Shown here: positions 30,461 through 41,750 of the stretch, piece by piece
Layout: the number at the start of each line of letters is the position of its first letter
Numbering within the stretch: the stretch's first letter is position 1
Source of the DNA: Camelus bactrianus
Lineage: Eukaryota > Chordata > Mammalia > Artiodactyla > Camelidae
Direction: 5' to 3'
DNA: 64,000 nt
NCBI RefSeq assembly: GCF_048773025.1
Contig: NC_133544.1
Location: forward strand, 186,001-250,000
The notes under the pieces: generated by a model
What the model was told of the DNA's origin: nothing
Seen by the model: only the letters and a program-made list of their open reading frames with translations
The model's database searches: none
Made by a program: the position numbers and the translations under genes

Positions 30461-33400
30461 GCAATGACCCAGTAAGTTTAATTCTCCCCATTAAGGCAAA
30501 AAGGGACTGGCCAGCTCTAGCAACTGGAATAATAAAGAATGCAGTTCACTAATCAATCACAGTGAAGAATTCAGGAACACGGGGATGGCTGTTAGTGTTT
30601 TGTGAGGGTTCAAGGCAACACAGTGCTGCTGTGTTTACTGTGCAGTTTCCTGCCCCTAGGGGCTGACGCAGCTCCACCATCAGCCCCGAGGTTGTCTCCT
30701 CAGGAAACCGAGGAACCACAGGGACAAGTTCAAGGAGTGATGAGGCCTTGAGCCATGTAATCTTCTCTTTTAGGCTCTATGGCTTGAAGGATTTCTTTAA
30801 TTGTAGGAGATTGATTAATCCTAGGAAGATGTTTACGAGAATATATTTGAACCCTGAAGGAAGGTGCACTGTGAATTTTGCAAATACCAGCGTGAGGCTT
30901 TGTCAACATGGAAGGTGATAGCTGATTCGATGGGAGAAAAAAATCAATTCTTCCAGAATTTGCTTTAGTACCATCAGAGACAGAATGAATAAAAATGCTT
31001 TCATTTCATTTAATTTAATGTCTTCTATCAAGTTCTAGAATTACTTCTCTCTTTGGAGATACAGTAATTCTACCATAATATTTCACTGAACAGTCTTAAC
31101 CGTAAAATGGACAAAGGTGGAGAAATGAATGCATAAACTGTGTGCATCTCTCGAAGGGCCTAAATATAAGAGGAGGCTCAGGGCACAGACGTGTCGAGGC
31201 TCGTCACAGGTCCCCACTGTGGGAACTGCTCTAGTTCCCTGAGCCTGGGCTGCTCTCAGTCGTTCAGCTGAGCAGGGAGGGTGCGGCTCCATGACCGTTA
31301 GGACGGAAGGAAGCTCATCATCAACCTGGAGAAACTTCTGTTAAGAGAAGGGACTGGGGAGACTCCATGACTTTCCTCAGAGCCACTGGGGACCTGGAGG
31401 ATGTTGGGAGGGCTGCTCAGAGGGTTGACAGTGCCTGAAGCGCATGCATTTATAAGAGTCTCGTTTTCAAAGTCATGGATCTTGCCAATAAAAGCAGAAC
31501 CAGGAGGGAATTGGGTTTTTCTGGGGCCTTCATTCGCTGTAAATGAAGTTTAAGTATCTTAGCATGTGTCCTTCGAGGTGTCTCACCTACACTGTGACAG
31601 AGGTGGTTTGCCACATTAAGAAAATAAGAGGTGGACACGGTTTCCCATTCCATCCTGCACCTCTTCCCTACAGTTGACATGTCCTGTGTCAGCTTATTTG
31701 TAAACTAGGTTTAAAAGCGGCCCAGGTGGAATAAACATATGAAGCAAAACAGCAATTTTCTTCTAAAATTATTTGCAGTTGATTGAAATAAACATGAACA
31801 GATTCAACAGATTTTCATGGGAAAACTGAATTTTTATTCCAAATAAAAGAGCTGAGAAAGTCTCAGTAATTGCCCAATGAATTTGCCTAGTTGCTGCTAG
31901 AGAATTTCTATATAACAAGTTAGTGGACTCTCCTCCTGGCTGAAATTCTAAACACCTTTTAGGATTCTCCCAGCAAGCGGTTTACAAAAGTGCTAGGCAT
32001 GACACAACAATACCTGCAGGAACAGGACGATGTAAGTCAGAGAAGCCGTGCTGAACAGTCTGAGGGGCCACATTAAATTTCTCTGTGAGCAACGTTGGTT
32101 TGGAAAATCTTTGACTACAGTTCAGGTTTAGTCCAGAGAAAAAAAAAAAAAAAGAAATGAGGAGATGGCCCTCTGGGTCCTCATAAGGATGAAGATTAAG
32201 ATAACAAGACCTGACAAGTTGGAGGAATGAATATGGGGAGAATTTCAGAGGAAGTGGGAAGTTGGCTGAGACACTGACTGTGGAAGACCTGAGGGAACAG
32301 CGGAGGTGCAGGAGTAAGAGGAGAGGGAGGAATTGGTGCTGGAGGGAAGCCTGAGACACACAGGCCAGGGAAGGGGAGCCCGAGGCTTCAGAGGCCCAGT
32401 TTTCTTCCCTTAGTCCCTGTTTGCCTCAGTTAATCGTATGACCATAGTTTACAACAGAAGATGTAAGGCTCCCAGGCATAATTCAAAGGTGCATAATAAT
32501 GAGGGAAGTCGGCGTTCCATGCAGACTTGGAGATTTTATGTATTTGTCTGACTTGATTTCAAGAAAAGCAAGTTTGAGGACTCCAGCAGCTCTTCATAAC
32601 AGCCGATGAGACATACGTTTAATGGAAGCATGATTGCCTCTGGCCAGGTCTGTCCATTTCACTACAAATTTGCATAAGGCAGCTCCCTGTTTTTGACACA
32701 AACTCAGCTGGGGTTCCTACTGCTGAAGTGACCTCAAAACAGTTAGATATTGGGACCCCATTTCTCAAAAGTTTTTCTGGAGAGAAAAGGAATCATTTTC
32801 AAGCAGCATAAAGGGTCAAACTGCTCAAACAGCGCAAATAGCCAGCAAGCCCGACACCAGTCAGGTCTAAGGGAACAGTCTGGTTCTGAAGGAGCCAGGC
32901 TGAAGGCTGCTCAGCACAGGCCCAGTAGATCAGCCCCTATTCCCAAGGAGTGGGAGGAAGGCCGGCCACTTCCAGCTGGAACAACCTGCTTTCAAAGTCA
33001 GAGTGAATGCCAATTAAGTACTTCATACAGTACATGGTCTTTCCTACGAAGGACACACCTTACAATAGTTCTCAGGCAAAGTCTGCAGAGCTTCCTACTG
33101 CACAGATGTGGAAGCTGGAACCCAGGAGAATGACTTAGACTCAAACTCCAGGGTGGGGGAGAAACACAGGGAGCAGCCATGGGCCCAGTGTGGGTCCCAC
33201 ACCTGTTTGCTCATCAGCCCCACAGTCATACGGGGTCTTGTCTGATTCCATTAGGGCCATGAAAATGTTGACCTGAAACAAAGAGATGGCCAGTTATTTC
33301 TCCAGCAAGAAGAAATGTTTTAATCTGGGATCAAGAAAGATTTGCCTGGATTTGTGATCCCTGGAATCACAGTGAGCCACCTGCAGGCCTTAGCATACAC

Positions 33401-35949
33401 GGGGATAAGAACTATTTTGCAAATGGTAATAGATGTTGGAGGAGGGGCTGTAGTGAACAAGGCACCCAGGGCTTCTCACTGGCTGAGCTGTGACCACCCC
33501 TCATTGCCTGAGTCCTTGCCAGGAAGAAAAAGGAGGTATTTCTTCTCCATGTTGCTGGACTCTTCCATCCTGGTAAGACATGAGATCTCACCATGCTGTC
33601 ACCAAACTCTATTTAGTTGAGATTTCTGAGTATTTAGTATTATTGTTATTTTCCCCAATTTATAAGATTTGATTAGTTTTGTTGCAGAAGCTAAGCTGCT
33701 CTTGTCAGGCAATGCTGGGATTATGAGTTCAACTTCATGGTGAAATAAAAGTGAATCATGTGGATGACAAAAAATGACTTCACGTATTAGAGACACTCAT
33801 TGGAAGGAAACTCCACACCAGATCTGGATTATGTAGGTTTTTATATTTAAGCCTGGAGATGGAGCAGAGATCAGACTGTGGCTAAACCCAGTACCCAGAG
33901 AGCAATTATGTTGTTCCCAGCATGTTCACATGTTCTGAACTAGGAGCTACATGCAGGTGAGACTGTGTTATCCAGACCCGTCCCCATGACTGAAGAATAA
34001 GGGATAAAGAATGAGATAATTTTGTAATATAAAGAGGATATTGGAGCAAAGTAGAATTCTGCTGATGGGACTAAAAACTGGAGCCCCAACTACAAAAAAG
34101 TGCCACATTTTAGAATTTTTAGCATCAACTCACCATGAAACCAACTATTCCAATACTACGTATATCACTGGGTGAAATTAAAGCTCACGTTCACTGGAAA
34201 CACTGTGTGCAGGTGCTCGTGGGGCCTTCACACATGCTGTAAAGTGGAAACAAGGACTAAATCCAGAGCTCAGTGCAGGGCTGTGTGCCGATGGCGTCTG
34301 AGGTGCTGTTAAGCCCAGCATTGCAGCCCTTGTCGTGGGATCCAAGAAAACTAGAGTCGCTCATTCAATACTGGAAAATACGTGTCCTCCATGTTTCCTC
34401 AGATCCAACAGTTTCCTGTCACAAGACTATGACTCTTTGTGTGTCAGAGACAGTATCTTGGAGGGAGGAGGTTTTGGATGCAGATATGATACAAGAGTGT
34501 GAGTCTCCGCATGTATGTGCATGTGCACCTGCGTGTCTATGTGTGTGTGTGTCCCTGTGCACACTGAGGGGAGCCCAGGTCATATGTTTCATGATGGCTT
34601 CCAGGACTTCCACCTTCCTCTGAATTTGGATAAGACCAGCTACTTTGCTCTATATAAAAAACAGTATTCTTTACTGCAATTTGTAATGAGAATATTTATT
34701 CAAATCAATGACTTCGCAATCAGCAATGGAAGCTCTATCCAATGATCCTCTATCCAGGATTCTGACATTAATTTTCTCAGAAGCATGTGAAACTTGGTGC
34801 ATCCCATCTTTCCAAGAATATTGCTGAGAATTCAGGATGAAGCCTGGGTGTCTGAATCCACTTTCTGTGTGTTCCTGTGCCTCCTGACAGAACTTCTCTG
34901 ACTCTCAGTCTCAATGCATATTTCATAACCTCACCCTCTTCCTCGTTATGCTCTCCAGCTTCTGAAGCTAAGACCCTCGCCTGTGTGGATGAGTCTAACC
35001 CATAAGCCTTCGAGCTGCTCCAGGCTTTGGTCTGAGGGCAGCACACCTGGGTGGGGAGTGGTTTCTTGAAAGACTCAGTATGAAAATATGACACAGAGGA
35101 GTTGGCAGTGATCCTCAGGCTGCACTCCTGGCAGTTCATACTCAGAGCCTTAGTTCACCTGGGATTTGGCAGTCGATCCAGGAGTGCGGGGTGAATCTTC
35201 CTCCCAGCTCTCATGCCGCCTGGAGACGTCAAACACAGGCAGGTGAGGTTTGGTCCCATTTCTCACATCACATGGACAATCTCTGCATCTCTGTGTAGGT
35301 TTTAATATGCAGAGCAGAGGTGAGTTTGACAGCGCGTTACATTGTTCATGTCATTTAAGTAAAAATAAGACAACACAATGGAAATTAAGCATCTTTCAAT
35401 CACAATCCCCTGATAAGTAAAGATGTTTTCCTGAATGTTGCCATTGATAGAAAGCCAAATATTAGAGACTCCTGAGAATACGTGCATGATCCCTGCTCAC
35501 ACACGATCAGACACACACGACCATAGGACAGAATCGTCGTGTTCTCATCACAGGAGGGGGTCCAGGAACCCTCACCAGGCTTGTCCAACTCTGTCTTTGA
35601 ATTGATTCTAGATCAGTTATGTCCAAAGAGGCAGAATGCACATGAAACCACTGGGATGACCCCTCACCAAATATGGTCCCTGGACAGTCCACAACGCTCT
35701 ACACTTCTGGGGTTGTGTAACTCTCCAGTACGAAAGGAACACTGACAACTGCAGAAAAGGATTTGTGTTAATGTGTAGAAACAAAAGAACATAGCAGGGT
35801 GCTAAGAGTTTACCCTGAAAAATTCAGGTAATAAAAATGGTATTTCCAAATGCTACCAACACCAGCAAACCACAGACACTCACAGCTGCTCAGGGGCCTG
35901 GCCCTCACTGAGGCCAGCAAGGCCCTGACTTTCAATATAGTGAGATGGC
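30461..35949. other. Long diverged spacer upstream of VH gene
   Basis: No gene supported. Aligns with 6372-12340 but is clearly more diverged. The antisense L1 of the other units is missing near 30640. It retains the segment equivalent to 8.1-9.36 kb that the 20.4 kb unit lacks. A 15-base A run sits at 32139-32153. GT-rich tract near 34510-34555. Confidence 0.6.
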
Positions 35950-35957
35950 ATGCAAAT
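35950..35957 (+). promoter_or_regulatory. Ig octamer promoter element, VH gene 1
   Basis: ATGCAAAT lies 123 bp before the leader ATG at 36081, in the same conserved promoter context. Confidence 0.92.
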
Positions 35958-36080
35958 AGGGCCTCGCTCTGAGGATAAAGCTCCCTGGCCCTGGCCCTGC
36001 AGCTCTGGGAGAGGAGCCCAAGCCCCGGGATTCCCAGCTACTCCCGTTCTCTGAGCAGGACTGAGCACAAACGACTCACC

Positions 36081-36537
36081 ATGGAGATGGGGATGCGCTG
36101 AGTGGTCCTGGCTGCTCTTCTACAAGGTAATTCATGGAGAACAAGAGCTACTGAGGATGTGGGTGGTCGTGAGTGAGGGAATGAGAGGACGTGTGACAGT
36201 CTCCTGACCAGGATGTCTTTGTGTTTGCAGGTGTCCAGGCTGAGGTGCAGCTGGTGGAGTCTGGGGGAGGCTTGGTGCAGCCTGGGGGGTCTCTGAGACT
36301 CTCCTGTGCAGCCTCTGGATTCATCTTCAGCAGCTACGGCATGAGCTGGGTCCGCCAGGCTCCTTGGAAGGGGCTGGAGTGGGTGTCCGGTATTTATAGT
36401 GATGGTAGTAACACATACTATGCAGACTCCGTGAAGGGCCGATTCACCATCTCCAGAGACAACGCCAAGAACACGCTGTATCTGCAAATGAACAGCCTGA
36501 AACCTGAGGACACGGCCGTGTATTACTGTGCGGCAGA
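36081..36537 (+). pseudogene. IGHV3: Conventional VH IGHV3-subgroup gene with leader stop
   Basis: The leader exon at 36081-36126 reads MEMGMR then TGA (36099-36101), where the sister genes have TGG (Trp). Splice sites are normal and the V exon 36231-36537 is fully open. The mature region starts [20 protein letters not shown] (VH-type L11, P14). CDR1 is [10 protein letters not shown]2 is [14 protein letters not shown] and CDR2 is IYSDGSNT. Hallmarks V42, G49, L50 and W52 are those of a light-chain-pairing VH. Trp replaces the usual Gly in the FR2 APGKG turn. FR3 is [14 protein letters not shown], ending YYCAA. With a stop in the signal peptide it should not give protein from this ATG, unless an allele or another start rescues it. 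RSS and promoter are intact, so it may still rearrange. Confidence 0.9.
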
Positions 36538-36576
36538 CACAGTGAGGAGAAGTCGGTTTGAGCCCAGACACAAACC
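36538..36576 (+). other. 23-RSS of VH gene 1
   Basis: Heptamer CACAGTG (36538-36544), 23-bp spacer, nonamer ACACAAACC (36568-36576), one mismatch to consensus. The spacer has GTCGGTTTGA where VHH genes have GTCATTGTGA. Confidence 0.94.
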
Positions 36577-36606
36577 TCCCTTCAGGGTCACAGGGGACAC
36601 TTAGGA

Positions 36607-36621
36607 CCCCCGGGGGCACTC
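36607..36621 (+). promoter_or_regulatory. CTCF-like motif behind VH gene 1 RSS
   Basis: CCCCCGGGGGCACTC, a weaker match to the CTCF core, in the usual place behind the nonamer. Confidence 0.3.
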
Positions 36622-38329
36622 AGGACTCCCCAGTTGTGCCGTTCAGCCCCAGGGGCAAGTGCAGGAAGTGCTGGTTTCATGGTTTCCTGTCAGGCTCTGG
36701 GGTTTCCTCTCCACAGAGCAGGAACCCCTCTGGATCCAGGAATCTGTGCTTGAACATTTAGTGTCTAAATTAGAAAGGTTTTCTAAAAGGAAAAACAACA
36801 GTTAAACAAATATTCTCTCCTGCACAAAAGGCGGAGAGTCTCCTGCTTTAAATACTCTTGTTGGCCCCTGTCCCTTTATGGTCAATGTGCAGCAGTTTCA
36901 AAACCACTTAGTGGATTTACTGACAGTTAAACACACTCTACCCTCCTCCCCTGTGAACTCTCAGCCCCACCCTACTGATGGGGACACTTGTCCCTGCCAG
37001 GTGGGGGCTCCTGACTGAAGTCCTGCATGAGAGCCCGGTGAGCCTGGCAGCCCCCCAGGACCACAAGCGGGTCACAGGGAAGGACGCCAGTGAGAGGGAA
37101 TGGGTGGGGCCGTGGCCACGTGTGCTCCTCCTCCAGGTCCAGAGAATCCCTGCAGAATAGAGGCACCTGCTCCCTGTTCCCTGTGCAGGTTACATTGGGT
37201 CACGTGCTCACTGATCAATTATCATCGATAAACACACAGATAATTGGGAGGGACCTGTTACAGACAGGTGGGCACTGACGTGTGAAATTTCAGAAACTAC
37301 TGCAGACCCACTGCAGGACGCTTTCTTCACCGTGCAGTCTCAGGTGAGCACCAGAAGCAGGAAAGCCACCCGCGCTCTCACTCCAGGAAAAGGGCTCTGC
37401 ATCCTCACCAGGCACGCCCGGCTTGTCCAGGATCCCCTTCGGGGCGGTCAGGTCCCGTGCTTACAAGCCCAGGTCTGGCCGGGAGGGCTCTGGCCCCCTG
37501 CTGTGTGCTCTCCCGCACCCCGCACGCACGCGAGGCTGCACAGTGCAGCTCACACCTGGAAAAGCAGGTACAGCTGGTACCTGCATTACACGCCGGGTGT
37601 GCAGAGGTTAACACAAACGCTGCAACACACACCAAGTGCGGGGTCCAGGGCGTTCCACCCAGAATGTGCCCCAGTGCCATGCCGATTACTGTGACTTACA
37701 GTGGCTTAAGGAGCAGCCACCACAAGAGGGACACTCGGACCTTCCCCTCTGTCTCCCAGCGCGAGACTTACGCCTCTCCTGTGAAAGGCACGCTCCCTGC
37801 GTCTGGAGGTGGAAGGACACCCGTCACCCCACGTGGGGACCCAGCCTGGCGGCTCCTGGCGGCAGACTCTGCTCCTTCCCTGATGCGCTAACCCCCACAC
37901 AAGCTCTTCTCAGGTTCTTCACTAATTGAGCCCCAAACCACAGATTTCTTCACCCTGTCACTTCCTCATGATACTGTGTAGCTTTGTCCAAAAGGATGTG
38001 AGCTGCCTGCTTTGGTGTCTTCTCATCCATTTCTATGTCACACCCAAGAGCATGATTAATATTTACTACTTTTCTCCCATTAATCTGTCCTTGTGAATTT
38101 TATTATGAGCCCAGCCTCGAGAACGCAAGACGTCTGGGGAGGAAATTTCCCTCCTGACAACCCCACGCTGTCTTCCCTTCAGTCTGACTCTGCACAACGG
38201 TTAGGAGCCTCCGTCCTCCCTGGCCAAGTTCACATTCTGGAAATAACCCGCCCAGTTTTGCTCTGGAATTTTAGCATTTCCACCACTTCCTTTGATGTTC
38301 CTTCCAATTATTTGACATTTCATTGTCCA
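36622..38329. other. Unique intergenic segment, partly CpG-rich
   Basis: After about 36780 this does not align by eye with the other units. A stretch at about 37360-37860 is rich in G, C and CpG. No convincing exon, V relic or repeat family was recognised; CAGGTACAGCTGGTA at 37566 briefly resembles V FR1 but does not continue. Confidence 0.5.
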
Positions 38330-38697
38330 TTTTCTGGGTGAACAGTGTTCATTATTCATTTATTATGAAAGCACATCTTGGTTGCTTCCAAATATCCGCA
38401 AATATGAATAAAGCCGAGGGAACCTCGTGTGCAGGTTTTTGTCTGGGCATAAATCGCATTCTCCTTCGTGTGCATACAAAAGAGCACTATGCTGGAGCAC
38501 AGGACGGTAGTGTGTTTAGTTTTGTAAGAAGCCACCAAAACGTCCCCGAGGGGGCTTCCCATTCTGCACCCCCACCTGAGGGAAGGGGCTTCCTGCCGCT
38601 CCACCTCCTCCCGGTATTTGATGTCCTCAGTGTCCTGGGAGTCAGTCACTCGAATGCTTTGCAGTGATGCACACTTACTGTTTTAACTTGCACTTCC
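38330..38697 (-). mobile_element. Old antisense L1 ORF2-end fragment
   Basis: The plus strand shows diverged versions of the usual reverse L1 signatures: TTGGTTGCTTCCAAATAT, a GGGCATAAAT segment, and TTTTAACTTGCACTTCCCT at the right edge. It ends precisely where a V 3' flank starts (38701). Confidence 0.6.
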
Positions 38698-38700
38698 CTG

Positions 38701-38958
38701 TGGGGAGGTCAGTGTGAGCCCAGACAGAAACCTCCCTGCGTGGGGAGCCCAGAACCTCCAGGGGGTGCTCAGGACCCACCAAGTGCAGGCTGAGCCCCAG
38801 GAGCAGGTGCAGAGGGGGTTGGGAGGGGAGTCTTGTTAGAACCCGTGGTTTCCTCTTCCTGCCCAGGAGCTCCACTAGAGACCCTCTTCTGTGTCCTAAT
38901 GTTTCATTTGTTTTCTTTTACGTTGCTTCAGATAATATGTATTTCAGACTGGAACAAA
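38701..38958 (+). pseudogene. Orphan IGHV 3' flank: RSS spacer and nonamer without V exon
   Basis: Positions 38701-38723 align with the 23-bp RSS spacer (GGGGAGGTCAGTGTGAGCCC), and 38724-38732 (ACAGAAACC) with the nonamer. Then come a flank like that of IGHV4 (GGGGAGCCCAGAACC), a CTCF-like CTCCAGGGGGTGCTC and the normal downstream flank. The heptamer position reads TTCCCTG and belongs to L1 sequence; no V exon lies upstream. So a V gene, probably IGHV4-like, lost everything up to its RSS spacer. It cannot rearrange normally. Confidence 0.8.
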
Positions 38959-38959
38959 T

Positions 38960-40546
38960 CATAATAAAATTTGTATGGAACCATCAAAGATCTAGAATTT
39001 CCAAAGCATTACTGAAGAAAAAGAAAAAGGCTGGAGGAATAACTCTCCCAGGCTTCACACAATTCTATAGAGCTTCAGTCATCAAGACAGCATGGTATTG
39101 GTACAAAAACAGACATATGGACCAATGGAACATAATAGAGAGCCCAGAAATGAACCCACAAATTTTTGGTCAACTAATCTTCAACAAAGGAGGCAAGAAT
39201 ACACAATGGAATAAAGACAGTCTCTTCAGCAAATGGTGTTGGGAAAACTGGACAGCAGCAAGTAAATCAGTGAAGCTAGAACACTCCCTTACACCATACA
39301 CAAAAATAAACTCCAAATAGATCAAAGACTCAAACATAAGACAAGATACAATAAACCTCCCAGAAGAAAATATAGGCAAAACATTATCTGATATACATCT
39401 CAAAAATGTTCTCCAAGAACAGTCTACCCAAGCAATAGAAATAAAAGCAAGAATAAACAAATGGGACATAATTAAACTTACAAGCTTCTGCACAGCAAAG
39501 GAAACCATAAGTATAGCAAAAAGACAACCTATGGAATGGGAGAAAATTTTTGCAAATGAAACTGACAAAGGCTTGATCTCCAGAATATATAAGCAGCTCA
39601 TATGACTTAATAAGGAAAAAACAAATAACCCAATCCAAACATGGGCAGAAGCCCTAAACAAACAATTCTCCAAGGAAGACATACAAATGATCAATACGCA
39701 CGTGAAAAAATGCTCAATATCACTAATTATCAAAGAAATGCAAATCAAAACTACAGTGAGGTATCACCTCACACCAGCCAGAATGGCCATCATTCAAAAG
39801 TCCACAAATGACAAATGCTGGAGAGGCTGTGGAGAAAGGGGAACCCTCCTACACTGCTGGCGGGAATGCAGTTTGGTGCAGCCACTGTGGAAAACAGTGT
39901 GGAGATTCCTCAAAAGACTAGGAATAGACTTACCATATCACCCAGGAATCCCGCTCCTGGGCATACATCCAGAAGGAACCCTTCTTGAAAATGACACCTG
40001 CACCCCAATGTTCATAGCAGCACTATTTACAACAGCCAAGACATGGAAACAGCCTAAATGTCCATCAACAGATGACTGGATAAAGAAGATGTGGTATATT
40101 TATACAAAGATATACTATTCAGCCATAAAGACAGATAACATAACGCCATTTGCAGCAACTTGGATGTTCCTGGAGAACGTCATTCTACATGAAATAAACC
40201 AGAAGGAGAAAGAAAAATACTATATGAGATCGCTCATATGCGGAATCTAAAAAAAAAAAAAAAAAAAAGACAACAGACTCATAGACATAGAACGCAAACT
40301 TGTGGTTCCCAGGGGGATGGGGGGTGGGAAGGGACTGGGATTTTAAATGTAGAATAGATAAACAAGATTGTACTGTGTAGCAGAAGGAAGTATACGCAGG
40401 ATCTTGTGGTGGCTCACAGCGAAAGACAACGTGAGAATGAATGTATACATCTTCACGTATAACCGACAAGTTGTGCTCTACACTGGAATTTCACACAACA
40501 GTGTAAAATGACTATAACTCAATAAAAAATGTTTATATATATATAA
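38960..40546 (+). mobile_element. 5'-truncated L1, ORF2 C-terminal part and 3' UTR
   Basis: Sense-strand L1. Frames include [35 protein letters not shown], and the ORF2 C-terminal domain ([26 protein letters not shown]-like [18 protein letters not shown]), ending at a stop by 40250. An A run of about 18 follows, then a cetartiodactyl-type 3' UTR with GACTATAACTCAATAAAA. ORF2 is interrupted (for example TAG near 39318), so it is dead. It looks younger than the other L1 pieces. It separates the orphan flank from the upstream region of the 41 kb VH gene. Confidence 0.93.
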
Positions 40547-41045
40547 TGAAAGTCAAATATTAGAGATTCCTGAGAATATTTTTATAAACCCTGCTTAAAT
40601 ATAATTAGATAAACACCGTAATAGAACAAAATCATCATGTTCTCATCACAGTAGGGGGTCCAGGAATCCTCACCAGACTTGTCCAACTCTGTCTTATAAT
40701 TGATTCTAGATCAGTTATGTCCAGAGAGGCAGAGCACACCTGAAAACAATGGGACAAACGCTCCTCAAATATGGTCCCTGGACAGTCCACAGTGCTCTAC
40801 ACTTCTGGGGTTGCTTAAGTCTCCAGTATGGAAGGATCACTGACAACTACACCACAGGATTTGTTTCCAAGAGCAGAAACAAAAGAACATATGGGTTCTA
40901 AGTGTTTGTCCTGAAAAATTCACATAATAAAAATGATATTTTCAAATGCTACCAACACAAGCAAACCACAGACACTCAAAGCTGCTAAGGGGCACGGCCA
41001 TCTCTGAAGGCAGCAATGCCCCAATTTTCTATATAGGAAGATGAC
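40547..41045. other. Proximal upstream region of VH gene 2
   Basis: Non-coding, aligned with 35452-35949 upstream of VH gene 1 and starting immediately at the L1 end. Only about 500 bp of the usual upstream spacer remains before the octamer. Confidence 0.7.
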
Positions 41046-41053
41046 ATGCAAAT
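41046..41053 (+). promoter_or_regulatory. Ig octamer promoter element, VH gene 2
   Basis: ATGCAAAT lies 123 bp before the leader ATG at 41177. Promoter context conserved, including GATAAA downstream. Confidence 0.92.
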
Positions 41054-41176
41054 AGGGCCTCCCTCTGAGGATAAAGCCACCCGGCCCTGGCCCTGCAGCT
41101 CTGGGAGAGGAGCCCCAGCCCCGGGATTCCCAGCTGCTCCCATTCTCTGAGCAGGACTGAGCACAGACGACTCACC

Positions 41177-41633
41177 ATGGAGCTGGGGCTGAGCTGGGTT
41201 GTCCTGGCTGCTCTTCTACAAGGTAATTCATGGAGAACAAGAGCTACTGAGGATGTGGGTGGTCGTGAGTGAGGGAATCAGAGGACGTGTGACAGTCTCC
41301 TGACCAGGATGTCTTTGTGTTTGCAGGTGTCCAGGCTGAGGTGCAGCTGGTGGAGTCTGGGGGAGGCTTGGTGCAGCCTGGGGGGTCTCTGAGACTCTCC
41401 TGTGCAGCCTCTGGATTCACTTTTGATGATTATGCCATGGGCTGGATCCGCCAGGCTCCAGGGAAGGGGCTGGAGTGGGTCTCAGCTATTAGCTGGAGTG
41501 GTGATAGCACAAACTATGCAGACTCCGTGAAGGGCCAATTCACCATCTCCAGAGACAACGCCAAGAACACGGTGTATCTGCAAATGAACAGCCTGAAACC
41601 TGAGGACACGGCCGTGTATTACTGTGCCACAGG
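41177..41633 (+). CDS. IGHV3: Conventional VH IGHV3-subgroup gene
   Basis: Leader exon 1 is 41177-41222 ([15 protein letters not shown]) with a GTAATT donor. The V exon runs 41327-41633, with the mature region of 98 codons from 41338. FR1 [20 protein letters not shown] is VH-type. CDR1 is GFTFDDYA and CDR2 is [10 protein letters not shown]2 [14 protein letters not shown] gives I42, G49, L50 and W52, the light-chain-pairing set. FR3 reads [12 protein letters not shown] (Gln for the usual Arg before FTIS) and ends YYCAT. It should serve conventional IgM/IgG1-type antibodies. All signals are intact; this is the only undamaged IGHV3-type VH in the window. Confidence 0.95.
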
Positions 41634-41672
41634 CACAGTGAGGGGAAGTCGGTGTGAGCCCAGATGCAAACC
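41634..41672 (+). other. 23-RSS of VH gene 2 (weak nonamer)
   Basis: Heptamer CACAGTG (41634-41640), 23-bp spacer, nonamer ATGCAAACC (41664-41672), which has three mismatches to ACAAAAACC but keeps the AAACC end. It is the weakest nonamer among the intact genes. Confidence 0.92.
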
Positions 41673-41693
41673 TCCCTGCAGGGACACAGGGTG

Positions 41694-41750
41694 GGTGCAG
41701 GGGGCGCACACGACCCACCAGGGGGCGCACCTGATCCACCAGGTGGTGCT
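41694..41750 (+). promoter_or_regulatory. Triple 21-bp repeat with CTCF-like cores
   Basis: Three tandem units about 21 bp apart each carry a CTCF-like core: GTGCAGGGGGCGCAC (41695-41709), CCACCAGGGGGCGC (41715-41728) and CCACCAGGTGGTGCT (41736-41750). The middle one matches the canonical CTCF core exactly over 14 bases. The array starts about 22 bp past the RSS nonamer. Other V genes here have only one, weaker, related motif at this spot. Orientation is the same for all three. Confidence 0.65.

Noticed and set aside
30021-30470. Clear target-site duplication around the 30.0-30.5 kb LTR
   Set aside because: The flanks (CAATA and GCAAT) match only if shifted by one base, so I treat the LTR edges as likely but the duplication as unproven.
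37566-37580. CAGGTACAGCTGGTA resembling V FR1
   Set aside because: The match is about five codons only; no leader, framework residues or RSS surround it.
41664-41672. ATGCAAACC read as an octamer promoter element
   Set aside because: Its position exactly 23 bp after the heptamer identifies it as the RSS nonamer; the resemblance to ATGCAAAT is coincidental.
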